Of a DNA stretch of 64,000 nucleotides, positions 44,774 to 64,000 are shown one piece after another. Numbering within the stretch: the stretch's first letter is position 1; every line of letters begins with the position of its first letter. This DNA is from Seriola aureovittata. Its lineage: Eukaryota; Chordata; Actinopteri; Carangiformes; Carangidae. The stretch spans positions 16,059,001 to 16,123,000 of the forward strand of contig NC_079376.1 in the NCBI RefSeq assembly GCF_021018895.1, written 5' to 3'. Both the position numbers and the translations under genes were made by a program. The notes under the pieces are model-generated. The model saw nothing but the letters and a program-made list of their open reading frames with translations. It made no database searches and was not told the DNA's origin.

Positions 44774-45792
44774 ATGACTTTTTATGCCTTACTATACTAT
44801 GACGTTTTTATGACTTTTTATGCCTTACTATACTATGACGTTTTTATGACTTTTTATGCCTTTCTATACTATGACGTTTTTAAGACTTACTATCCTATGA
44901 AGTTTTTATTCTTTACTATACTATGACGTTTTTATGACTTTTTATGCCTTTCTATACTATGACATTTTTATGACTTTTTATGCCTTACTATACTATGAAG
45001 TTTTTATGACTTTTTATGCCTTACTATACTATGACGTTTTTATGACTTTTTATGCCTTACTATACTATGACGTTTTTATGCCTTACTATACCAGCACGTT
45101 TTTATGCTTTACTAAACTATGACATTTTTATGCCTTACAATACGTTCACATTTTTGAATTTTTATACCTTACTATTTATTGACGGTTTTATGAATTTTTT
45201 TCTTTACTATAGTATACCATTTTTATGACTTTTATGCCTTACTACAATATTACGTTTTTATGCCTTACTACTATGACATTTTTATGCCTTACTGTACTTT
45301 GACGTTTTTATGACTTTTTATGCATTACTATACTATGATGTTTTTATGCGTTTTTATGTATTAGACGCTTCTCAGACTTTTTATACCTTACTATACGATG
45401 ACGTTTTTATGCCTTACTATAATTTTAAGTTTTAATGCTTTACTTTACTAAAACATTTTAAACTTTTTATTCCTCACCATACTATGATGATTTTATGCCT
45501 TACAATACTATGACATTTTTATGCCTTCATCAACAGCTTTTTTCTTTCACCAGCTTTTTTGCCACATGAACAGCTTTTATGCTTCGCCAACTTTTTATAC
45601 CTTACTATATGATGATTACTTTACTAAAACATTTTAGACTTTTTACTCCTCACTATACTATAACCTTTTCCTACCTTATTATGCTATGACGTTTTTATGA
45701 ATTTTTTTGCCTTGCTATACTATGACGTTTTTGTGCCTCACTATATTATGATGTTTTTATGACCTGCCATATAATGATTGATTTACAGAATG

Positions 45793-45868
45793 ACAGGGTT
45801 GTGCAGTGGCTATATCTGCTGCGTCGGGATCAGAAGGTTGTCGGTTCAAAACCTGCGTCTTGGGCCTT
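45793..45868 (+). mobile_element. tRNA-like SINE head fragment
   Basis: An A-box-like TGTGCAGTGGCTA at 45800-45812 and a B box GGTTCAAAACC at 45843-45853 are correctly spaced for a tRNA-type promoter. The text GGGATCAGAAGGTTG between them matches a common fish SINE head. It does not fold into a convincing tRNA by eye, so a SINE remnant is more likely than a tRNA gene. Confidence 0.5.
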
Positions 45869-46320
45869 CTTGTCTGTAGTTTCCATGACAAATTTTTTAA
45901 CCTTACTATACTATACTATAATATGATTTCTTATGACTTTTTATGCCTTATTACACTATTCCGTTTTTTTGCCTTACTATACTATGATGTTTTTATGACT
46001 TTTTATGCCTTACTAAACTATTACGTTTTTGTGCCTTACTATACTATAACTTATGACATATATATGACATATATGTCCCTATATCAAGAGTGATGTTACC
46101 ATATGTGTCACCAATAAGAGGCTTTATTATTATGACATAAATATCCATCCTCATGATATATGAAGATATAAGTTTATGACACATATGAAATACTCATAGT
46201 AAAGTGCAACTGTAACAAAACAACATACTTATTAAAATTCTATATATTTCTATATGATTTTCTTAATAATTTCTTATGAAATTTAAACATACATGTCTAT
46301 CTTTTATATTTACATATTTA

Positions 46321-46440
46321 ATATTAACATATATATGTGTAAATATATATATATATATATATAGATAGATAGATAGATAGATAGATATACAGTAGATATA
46401 CGTAGATATAGATATAGATATACACACACATAGGATTATA
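46321..46440. repeat. AT-rich and (GATA)n simple repeats
   Basis: Mixed TA runs are followed by about six ATAG/GATA units (46361-46387) and a decayed continuation. Confidence 0.85.
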
Positions 46441-48534
46441 CTTCATGTGTACACATATTTTACATATAACACATGTACATATATTACATTTGTGTTATGG
46501 GCATTCCTGAATGTAAATTCAGATCTTATATGTAATAAACCATTTGTTTGACAGCATTAAAAAGCCATTGTCTTTGTTTTGGAGCAGTGGTGGGGTTGTT
46601 GGGTCCTTATTAATTTTGAGACCAAACCCACACCCTTGATATGACTTGACAATAGTGATGAATGTGCATTAAACTCCCATGACAGGGGTGATGCATCCCA
46701 ATGAGACCTAAAAATTTGAGAAAACATTTTCAAAACTGTAGAAACTGAGCTTCCGCCTCTTGTGGAGAGGCAAACTGCAATGAAGTGCCCAAGGGTGCTA
46801 CCACTTACTCACTTCAGGGGCAATACAACACAAAATGGTGCAATCTACATTCATGTCCCAGTGCTTTTGTACACATGCATAAAGTGTAGGGGACCTAACC
46901 ATGGGTTACTGGCCCCCCAACAACAATGCACATTGCTTCACTGAAAGAGGACAGATTCACAAACAAATAAAAAACACAGGCAAAAGAATGACAACTCAAC
47001 CAAAACAAAACTTTAGGCCAAACAGAACAATAAGGAGCAAGCAGCAGCAGATGAACCTAACACACAGGATGACTCAAGAAGGTGGGCAGGACAATAATGG
47101 ACAGAACAACACACAATATTCCCAACCAACACATCAGATCAACGCCAGAACAGAAGGCAGTCATTAAGTATGCAGTGTAAAAAGGCTGACTTGTGCATGT
47201 TAAGCCATCAGACCACAGGGGCCTCATATGACCTGGCCCTGATTAGGGAATTGGTTGGGGAAGGAGTCAGGCCGGGGGCTGAGTTCACTAGAACTATACG
47301 TGATAATGTATTCACCTGCTCTATAAGAGCAGTCCCCTCCACATTAGCACTGAGTACAGCCTCATATAACCCCTGGAGTGACCCCTTTTCTTGTGTGTGT
47401 GAATTAGTTATGTGCTTAGTCCATAACTACCTAACTTTGTCTGCTCTCTCTGTGACCTGTGCCACCATTATAAGAAAGCAGTCAAAGAGCAGACATTTTT
47501 ATCCACTGCTATGCACAGGGCTACATCCTATGACAGAAGATCCGCTGGGACTTCCATTTCCCCTCTTCAATATTCCCAGGTTTCAACGCTCCAAATGACA
47601 CAAGCTGATTCTGGCAAACATCCAAGGAAGAGTTAATGGGCCATGAAGTGGAAATTCAAAAGTATAGAAGGAGATGTTGAAAGGCTTCTGAGAGACTTAT
47701 CTCTGTCCTGTGTCCTTCCTTGACTCAAATTAGTGAGCATCAGTGTCAAGCCCATTGAATACACTGCATTGGTAAAAACATGTATTATTCATAGATTGGA
47801 GGAGCAATTTAATATTAAATTATACAATCACTGTCTTGATCATCATCATCATCAATCATCTGTTTTTGCTTATGTTTTGCAAATTTTCCTCCCAGTATTT
47901 CATTGCTATTCTCTGAGTGTGAATCACATGGTGTGATGAAACATAATTATATTCATCTTCATAAAGAGGGTTGCATCCTGCTTTGAAAAACTATATTCAG
48001 GAAGCTTGCGGCACTTTGATGACGACCTGGTGATCGGAAACAAATGGCTAATTACAGCACATGTTTACACTCATCGACTTCAACCTCCTGCACGATTACC
48101 TTGATTGGAGCCATCCATTTGTTTCTGTGCCAGGAAAAATATAACTCCAACATGTTTCTTTAGGCTTTGTGAACTAACTGGAACAAAACTTTTTTTTTTT
48201 TCTTTTTTTTTCATGGTTCCCTGTGCAGCAGAAATTGTCTTTGGTGGCAAAGAGCAGATGGAGTTTGCGTGAGGTGAGATTAAATGTGAGGTGGTGATAT
48301 CCATGACATGCTTTAAGCCATCTGTCACTTTCTCAGCCTCACACACATGTTCATTCTTTCTCATGTTGTGTCTGATCCACCATGTTATGCTCTCAGCCTC
48401 CTCTCCTCTGCTCTCCAATTCATCTGCAGGCTTAAGCCCGCCTATATCAGAGGATTTGTGGTCTGCAGAAAACTGTGGCAGGATCAGGACCAAGATTCTA
48501 GAGTATAAATGTATATTTTCAATATGAGATATAT
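46441..48534. other. Non-coding spacer with one unrecognised ORF
   Basis: No gene recognised. An open frame at 47170-47598 (+, 142 codons) follows a second open frame at 46901-47167 (+), but neither shows a known domain. The composition is less AT-rich than the satellite. It could be a dead element or chance. Confidence 0.4.
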
Positions 48535-48740
48535 TAAAGGAATAGTTTAACATTTTGAGAAATGCACTCTCCACACCACTCTCCCAACTCATATTTGTCT
48601 GTTAAATATGAAGCTATGGCCAGCAGCTGTTTAGCTTAGCTCAGCACAAATAGTGGAAATAGGGTGACAGCTAGCCTGGCTCTGGTAGATAACCTGAAAT
48701 TAGCTGGCAATGGACACCAACCAATGTGCCCTGAATTTTT
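48535..48740 (+). repeat. Fish interspersed repeat ('GTTAGCTTAGCT' type)
   Basis: It starts AAAGGAATAGTTTAACATTT and continues with TTAAATATGAAGCTATGGCC, TTTAGCTTAGCTCAGCACAA and ACAGCTAGCCTGGCTCTGG. I know this order from a widespread non-autonomous percomorph repeat. Confidence 0.6.
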
Positions 48741-50239
48741 TTCGCTCATTTTAAACTTGCATAGTAGTGTCCAACTGCATCGCCCCCAATGAATTTATTA
48801 TAATATATAATATCATATACATATGTATATATATATTATAATAATAATTGCCTCTTTCCATTAACTCCGTATGCAGTAACGTTGCCTCTAAAATTCATAT
48901 TCTGTCTGAACACATAGTTAGAGGTGCTGGATTTGGATCATCATGCTAAACCAATTAGCCACTAGCTATAGCTTCAGATTTAGTGTTAATGGACAGAAAT
49001 GAAATAGGTATCAGTGTTTTCATTGCACTCTCAACAAAAAAAGGTGTAAAAAAAAAAAAAAAAAAAAAAAAAAGTGAATTTCCCAAATTGACAACCTTTT
49101 CATTTAATCAAAAGTTCAGCTGTAGACATCATATTCTGTACAAGCCTGAAAAGTCACTTTTGCACACCTCTCTCACTTCTCATTCGTCCTCTCCAGGTAT
49201 GTTTGGCCTAGTGTCAGAGCTGGATCTGTACTTGACCTGTCCCCTGCCGTATCAGCGCAATAGAACACCCGTGGAGTACGAACCAGCCTGTTCAGCTCAC
49301 TTCAACCCTCGCTCAGCAGCGTTCACCTCACATGTCTGTCTGCACTGCTGGCCCAGCAGCATTCAGTTACTCAACAGTCTGACCTTGGACATGTAACAGA
49401 TCCCCTGGACAAGAACCTAAGACCTGGTTCTCTGCAACACATCCAAGGACATCCCAGTCCGTTAAAGCAGATATGCTGTTCAGGTGCTTGTGAGGTACTG
49501 GAAATATAAATGGATTTCAGTACAACAACAAGGTTTGAGGTTTCATTTTCCTGTAGAACATTGTTTTGGCAGTAGACACTTTCAAAGTGATGTGCACACT
49601 CATAAGACACATGTTAGTTCTTGTAGGGTGTATGTCTGAATCTGTCTTAGGAAGATGAATTAAATAGGAGTTGACAGAAGAAGCTCTTTTGTCTCTAAGA
49701 CAACAGAGTGAAGGGATTCCCTCCCATGAAGTATATACCAAAACACTGCAAAGTGCCTCAGTCCAGCATGCGTGTCCTAGAAAAACAGACAGTTTAAACA
49801 ACCCAAATCTATCAGTCCAATAGTCTCACAGCTAGAGGAACGCCTTAGATGCTGAAGATAAGAAAATGGTGTCATTCAAATGGGCTGTGAAAAGAAACGT
49901 GGTCCTCACATAACAGTCCTCACATAATAAAGGCCACACTGGTGCCAAACTCGCCAAAAAGGGTCAGTGACACCAACAGATGCGGTAAAAGGATTTACCC
50001 CATTCACACTGACTTCTTATTAAAGCTACCATTGAGGCTCCATTTCACTTCATTTATATCTTACAACTTAAGTTCACTTGCAGACGTCACGACAGTCTGC
50101 GAGAATTAAAAAAGAGGTCACGAAATTCAACTTTAAGGGTTTCATCCTTTAACTCTCTTTTTAAATCCACTCACTGCTAGCTCACTTTTTTCCTTTGTTC
50201 TCAATCTCCATCCGTCTTACTCTGTCTCTCTGTCTCACA
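48741..50239. other. Non-coding spacer
   Basis: No gene recognised. A 26-bp A-run sits at 49048-49073. An open frame from 48983 to 49396 (+) has no recognisable domain and contains this A-run as poly-Lys. Confidence 0.45.
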
Positions 50240-50445
50240 CACACAGGCACACACACACACAAACACACACACACACACACTTAAAATCGCACATAAACGT
50301 TATTGATGTAGAGTGTGCTTCAGGGAGGAACACATCTGTCAAAGATGTGGATGCCAGTACTGCAGTGTGTGAACTGAGGACAGAGGGTTTTGCTTTAGCT
50401 CCTGCATTCACACACGCATACATACGCACGTGCACACACGCACAC

Positions 50446-50487
<42 letters not shown>

Positions 50488-50545
50488 CACACACACACAC
50501 ACACACACACATACACACGCACACACACACACACACACACACAAA
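50240..50545 (+). repeat. (CA)n-rich block
   Basis: Imperfect CA runs at 50234-50280 and 50410-50545 flank about 130 bp of ordinary DNA. Confidence 0.9.
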
Positions 50546-52329
50546 CAGCCACACACTAATTTTTAACATTTTCAGGTAAAAGTGCTTTCCTATTTAATGC
50601 ACAAGTGCTTATCGTGCCTTAGAGTAAATTTCAGCTTTGTGTTGCTGTTTCCATTGCTCTGATTCAGCCCCCCTGTGTGCACTCTACTTCTCGCATAATG
50701 CTGAATCAGTAAACACTTGTGTACTTTGAGGTATCTGTACCTTCCAAACACAAGGGTTCTTAAAAGACAATGTCCTAAATGAGCAGTAACTGTTTGTAAT
50801 TTGCAGCCTCTGAAAAAAATCTACACCAGATGAAGAAAAAAACTACCTTGGCAAAATAACAGCATGCAAAGGAAGCTGTCTGGTTTATTACAAAAACACT
50901 GTTTGAGTCTCTTAAAAGTCATGATCTACTGCTAGCAACATTAACATTGTAGATAAAGCGGTGTTGCTTAGTACTCCGCAGCCAGGAGTTCCACAGCAGT
51001 AAATACTGAGTTGAACAATGCAGAACATGCAACACAAAGCTCAGCTGTATACTAATAAGCCTCAACGCAACACAGAGAAGATCTCGGTGTAAAATTATAA
51101 TGCTACTCACATATCAACAGAACCATCTCCATGACAACTGAGAAAACTATCTACTGATGTGTCATATGGTTTTGTGCTGTTTTGTCACAATACTATTCAC
51201 AATACCATTGTATTTTCTTTCATGCTTTCTAGAGAACTAATTGAAACCATTATGCAATCAATTCATGCAGACGAGACACTATATTTCTGAAATGACACAG
51301 GAGCAGGTCATCAATTTCAATGACAATTAAACTGCCCGTTGAAGGCAGGTGGCATGCTTTCCTACAAAGCTACAAGACAAAGTGAAATTTAGTTGTCCAT
51401 TAATGGTGCCATCAGAAGCGATTAAGCTTGCTTTATTAGCCCCTCTTCCCTTTCTCTCGACACACCTGGCTCAGCTATTAAGGCGTTGTTTGTCGTGTGA
51501 TGTTGCACAAATGGTTCAAACACTGACAAGATGCATCAATGGCACCATATGCAGTGTCTTGTCACCAGTTGGAGATTCTCTGCAGGTCGCCAGCTTGCAG
51601 GTGATAGCACGGACTGTGACTCAAGCTGCTCTCTTTCTTCTCCAGATTTATCTGTCACTCCACAGCACAGTGCACCATGCAGGGCCCGGGATGACAGACC
51701 GGATCCAACTTTCAGCAGCATTGCATCAGCAATCAGTCATGTACGGGAGTCATAGAGTGAGGGGAAACAGAGGTCAGACATTACAGCAACGCAAATCATT
51801 TGGCATTTGTTGTGACATTACACAAAAAATATTGGATACTGAATATAACACAGATAGGGGACTAATATCACCAAATTAGCCCTCCTCCAATTTCAGTCTA
51901 ATAGTCATTTTAAACCATATGTTTACCAAAACAAAAATTAGTTGGTTGAAGTTTTAGTCGTAGCTGTCAGGTGTTCCATCTGAAGAGGACAGTGGTGGAA
52001 TGAAGTGTAAAATGTCCCCTGGGTTTGTGTCATTCACTGGCCATGTGCTCTGTTTTGTCAGGGCTCTATGTTGGAGCTCTAGTCACTCGAGAACACCGGA
52101 TGTGTGAAGAGCCGATAGCAACAAGCTGCCCGCTAAATGACCCTTCTCCTTACCTTGTCCCGTTTTCTCTCTGAACAGGTAACATATTGGAGTAACTGTT
52201 TAAAGGTACCTTAACACATGCCAGTTCTCTGGGGAGTTTATACTCTGTTCGGGTTTTGATCGATTGGAAAACATTTTTTTCACTGTTAAATAAAAGTTGT
52301 TGATATGAAAATAAAATAAATAAATAAAA
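50546..52329. other. Non-coding spacer
   Basis: No gene recognised. The open frame at 51349-51879 (+, 176 codons) has no family motif and is probably chance. Confidence 0.45.
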
Positions 52330-52600
52330 ACATATAGTTTGACAATTTGAAAATTTGCCAAGTTAGATGAGAAAATTGATACCACCTTTATATTCGTCTG
52401 TTATATACAAAGGTATGTAGAGCCGTGACGCACTGATGCTACGTTAGCAACAGGGTGAAACAGCTAGCCTGGTTCTGTCCAAAGGTAAAAATGAAACACC
52501 TTCCAACACCTAACCACCTCCTGGCTCTAGCAGATTATTTAGTGGACACCGATGAAAGTTGTATCAGTTTTCTCAACTAATTCTCTGGAAGAAAAAGCAG
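52330..52600 (+). repeat. Fish interspersed repeat ('GTTAGCTTAGCT' type), diverged
   Basis: Contains AGTTAGATGAGAAAATTGAT, ACAGCTAGCCTGGTTCTGTC and CCAAAGGTAAAAATGAA, the same family order as at 48535 with more mutations. Confidence 0.55.
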
Positions 52601-53797
52601 ACATATTTTTCAAAATTTGTGAGCAAAATGGATAAAACTTCAAAGCAAAAAATATATATTTCTAATATTTCCCAAATCATGATTATGCATTAGCATGAAT
52701 TCCCTCAACAAGCCATTTGAGATGAAAATTAAAAGCATAACTTCATTTTGCTGTCACCAAACCTAACAATAGGAAATTAGAATTTAATAGGCATAATACT
52801 GTATGTCTGCAGTTATTTGATGGCTTAATTGTTGCTATTTCATATTGAGAGCGGGTACCGCGAGTTTCATTATGTCAAATTACTGAGAATCATCATATCA
52901 ATGATTTCACACATTATTGTTTCCTGCTGTTGCCATAATGGCCACATAATATGCCAAATAATACAGGAGCCCATTTGTTAGAGAAAAGAATATTATACCT
53001 GAAACTTTAAATTAAGTTTCCTCTGATATTGCCTTCGCTTTACCCAGTACATGCAAAACAATATTTACGAAATATTTACTTAACAATGACAGTCAGAGCT
53101 TTTTAAAACAATTAATGATAAATTTGGCTTCTTAAAAATGCAGTCACTGTGTGGAGGAATAATGACAATGAGTCACTTTTTCATTTTAAAAAAGTAATTT
53201 CACTCAGGACCATAAAAACAAGTCAACATGCCAGAGCTGTTACAGGCGTAAGTTGAGGAGTTGAGGAGGCAGAGCTGCTCTCAGCAGCAGGCTGTAGCAC
53301 TGTGTGGTGCCTGAGGTGTGGTGACATGATGCGAGCTGACAGGTGGCACCATGGGTAATAGGACTAAAACTCCCATCATGCAGCCTGCTGTGGCCATGTC
53401 CCACCTCTTTGACCAGCTAGAAGTTCAAATCTCAGCCACTGCTTCTTACCACGCTGTAATTAAAAGCTGCAGGAAGGTCACAGTTATGGTATAGCGTTGA
53501 GGTTTTGGGTAAGTCAAATTAACTTAAAACTAAAGCCCAAGGCTATTTATACACAGTAGGTATCTTATTTTGAAAAGATTTCAATGAGCCACAGATAAAC
53601 GTTGCATCTTTCTGCCTTACGGACTGAAATTACTCAATTTCTCAGTGCTTTTAGACTTCGACTACCTTGTTATGTTACATTACAAAAAAGTGAACAGGTT
53701 GAGGAACAATTGTAGTGTATAGTATATAGTATATCTGGAATATGAAATACAGATGCCAAAGAACAGCATAAATATTAACATTTCTTGCATTGATTTC
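52601..53797. other. Non-coding region downstream of ryr3
   Basis: AT-rich DNA without a recognised gene. It includes the ZNF143-like site at 53363. Confidence 0.45.
53363..53382 (+). promoter_or_regulatory. ZNF143/SBS-like motif
   Basis: ACTAAAACTCCCATCATGCA resembles the ZNF143 site (ACTACAAYTCCCAGMATGCA) with a few mismatches. Such sites usually lie at promoters, but no promoter is evident here. Weak evidence. Confidence 0.25.
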
Positions 53798-53803
53798 TTT
53801 ATT
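53798..53803 (-). terminator. ryr3: Candidate poly(A) signal of ryr3
   Basis: TTTATT on + reads AATAAA on -, about 970 bp past the ryr3 stop codon. It is the first canonical hexamer seen downstream. Confidence 0.35.
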
Positions 53804-54770
53804 TTTTCCATCAAAAGAAATGCACAGATCAGCAAAGCTACTACATACAAATGGCCATACAATAGCAATTTAATTTTTGTTCTTGTTTGAAGGTGTTCGG
53901 TAAATTCTGACGTGTCATTTATACACTTCGTACCTTGAACGTTTGCAGTTATTCTGCATTCAGCAAAAAAATAAATCAAACCAATGCTGTTCTTCCATCT
54001 TCAAATGAAAAATCTCAGCCACAAACTACATATCTGGACAGCTACTTGTTACTGCTCCAGGAAAATTACTGTACTTACATACAATAAAACAAAAGTTTTG
54101 CATAGCTTCATTGTAATGTAGATACAGTACAGTAAGGCACTTCATGAAAAAATTTAGGCATTTTTTTTAATCCTACATAATAAACCTTTTGCCATTTCAT
54201 TCTAAAACTTCATCTCAATATGCAAGGTTACAACATCTGAAAAAAAAACTTTTCCATATCACATTTTTGCACACTACATTTATCTACTGAACTTCTCTGC
54301 TTTTCTTTTGGCATTAAGTCTCAAGTTCAACATTCTCAAAATATTGAAGTTGGGTTCTTGTGCATAATGTGACCGACACATTGTCCCATAACCCCACACA
54401 ACCCAGTGTTTCTCAAAAAGACAAAAAAAATTGTGCAATGATTTGGGGTTATGTGGAGTAAAAGGCAACACGCTGTCAAAAACGAGTCCTAAAACTAAAA
54501 AAAAAAATCAAAATGTCTGGGCGAGTTACAGGTCATTTCCTCACAGACGGGTACAGACTGTACCAACGGTGACAAAGGTACATCTGACATGGGTAGGAGA
54601 TGTTTCTCTTATTTTGGATAAAAAGTAGTAGTTTTGCTTTGTCTCTCCTCAGGCAAGTCCAAAGCATTGGTGGGATGACTTTGTGGTGTTGTAGTCCAGC
54701 AGCTGCACGTGGGACTACGTATTCCAGCAGCCCACTTCATATCGATAGAGGTAAAGAGGATGCATCTGCT
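53804..54770 (-). other. ryr3: Probable ryr3 3' UTR
   Basis: Sequence between the ryr3 stop codon and the candidate poly(A) signal. It is AT-rich and has no credible ORF. Confidence 0.45.
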
Positions 54771-63674
<8,904 letters not shown>

Positions 63675-64000
63675 CTGTTAGGAGATGACAGAAAAGAGGA
63701 AACCTCGTGAATCACACAACACTATATCACACAGATTAGTGATGGCCTCCCTTTAAGGGCACTGCCGCCCTGGCTAATGTCCCCGAGCCGGATTCGGAGA
63801 GATCAAGGCTGCCTCAGATTGTGGGGACCCACGATGTAGCTGCTGGTGCCCAGAAGGCCCTTGTAGGAGAAATCCATCCATCAGCACCAGGGTTAATGCT
63901 ATTTTACTGTCTAGGAGCAGATGGCATGGTCAGTCTGACTCATTTAGGGTCTCTATAGAGTCTGTATTTAGCATACCATAAATCTGATGCATTCAATTCA
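63675..64000 (-). other. ryr3: ryr3 intron (right edge of window)
   Basis: Sequence upstream of the first visible ryr3 exon. I find no further exon here. The open stretch around 63770-63890 does not read as ryanodine receptor in any frame I tried. Confidence 0.5.

Larger units (their letters stand above)
28476..46045. repeat. 17-kb AT-rich minisatellite, 36-bp unit
   Basis: The array is built on a 36-bp unit made of two 10-mers, TTTTTATGAC and TTTTTATGCC, then the 16-mer TTACTATACTATGACG. About half the bases of the + strand unit are T against under a quarter A, so the array is strongly strand-asymmetric. Units vary mainly at the base pair after ATGA (GACG, GACA, GATG, GAAG) and by small losses. 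Because 36 is a multiple of 3, some frames stay open for up to 95 codons with a 12-residue period (MTFYALLYYDVF); these are not genes. The right edge decays gradually between about 45150 and 46045. The array also has longer-range order, annotated separately. It could be shortened or mis-joined in the assembly. Confidence 0.97.

Noticed and set aside
28890..45122. Open frames of 60-95 codons with 12-residue periodic proteins in the satellite
   Set aside because: The 36-bp unit is a multiple of three, so frames stay open by arithmetic. They break at every indel, lack splice or start context, and the hydrophobic period is just the translated repeat.
28476..46045. CRISPR array or centromeric satellite
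   Set aside because: There are no unique spacers and the genome is a vertebrate. The unit is 36 bp, the array is only 17 kb, and it lies between two ordinary genes, so a centromere is unlikely.
48080..48592. 170-codon open frame on -
   Set aside because: Its start lies inside the interspersed repeat at 48535 and it runs through an A/T homopolymer that gives poly-Lys. No known domain.
49200..49396. Possible exon after CTCTCCAG (open to 49396, +), considered as aven
   Set aside because: The translation has no resemblance to Aven as I remember it and no partner exon is visible.
51349..51879. 176-codon open frame on +
   Set aside because: No family motif or exon-like boundaries; a length like this is possible by chance in moderately GC-rich DNA.
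63770..63890. Possible further ryr3 exon at the right edge
   Set aside because: None of the frames tried reads as ryanodine receptor, and no matching acceptor and donor pair is seen.

Overview
The window comes from a teleost fish, most likely a percomorph (spiny-rayed) fish. The genes have vertebrate GT-AG introns. The interspersed repeats are types I know from fish: an L2-like LINE tail, a tRNA-derived SINE, and 'GCATGTTAGCATG' and 'GTTAGCTTAGCT' repeats. Dinucleotide microsatellites are dense. All identifications are by eye, with no database search.

Layout. (1) 1-1387, + strand: the last two exons of a secreted fibrinogen-domain (FReD) protein; its start codon lies left of the window. (2) 2929-4509, - strand: a complete single-exon muscarinic acetylcholine receptor M5 gene (chrm5), convergent with gene 1. 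A probable splice acceptor and a short upstream ORF lie just before its ATG. (3) About 4.6-28.4 kb: non-coding DNA with microsatellites, old interspersed repeats, a consensus CTCF-type motif at 6106, and a candidate promoter or 5' UTR region near 12 kb. (4) About 28.48-46.0 kb: a 17 kb AT-rich, T-skewed minisatellite with a basic 36-bp unit. It is organised into higher-order repeats of about 3.27 kb and carries three copies of one SINE. (5) 46-53.7 kb: non-coding DNA with more repeats. (6) 54771-63674, - strand: the last 17 coding exons (3027 nt; 1008 codons plus stop) of a ryanodine receptor, called ryr3 because of its position beside chrm5. They cover the EF-hand pair, all six core pore helices, the GGGIGDE selectivity filter, the C2H2 zinc site and the natural C-terminus. 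The rest of this gene lies right of the window.

How the parts relate. chrm5 (Gq-coupled) and ryr3 (an intracellular Ca2+ release channel) are both Ca2+-signalling genes and point the same way. From memory, human RYR3 and CHRM5 are also neighbours in the same orientation, with AVEN between them. I recognise no aven exon here; the interval is mostly repeats. Shared location need not mean shared regulation.

Main points of interest: the two-level satellite, with SINE fossils that record its duplication history; a C-terminal KDEL on a secreted-type lectin domain; and an (AC)49 microsatellite that forms the 3' end of the last ryr3 intron, two bases from the splice-acceptor AG.
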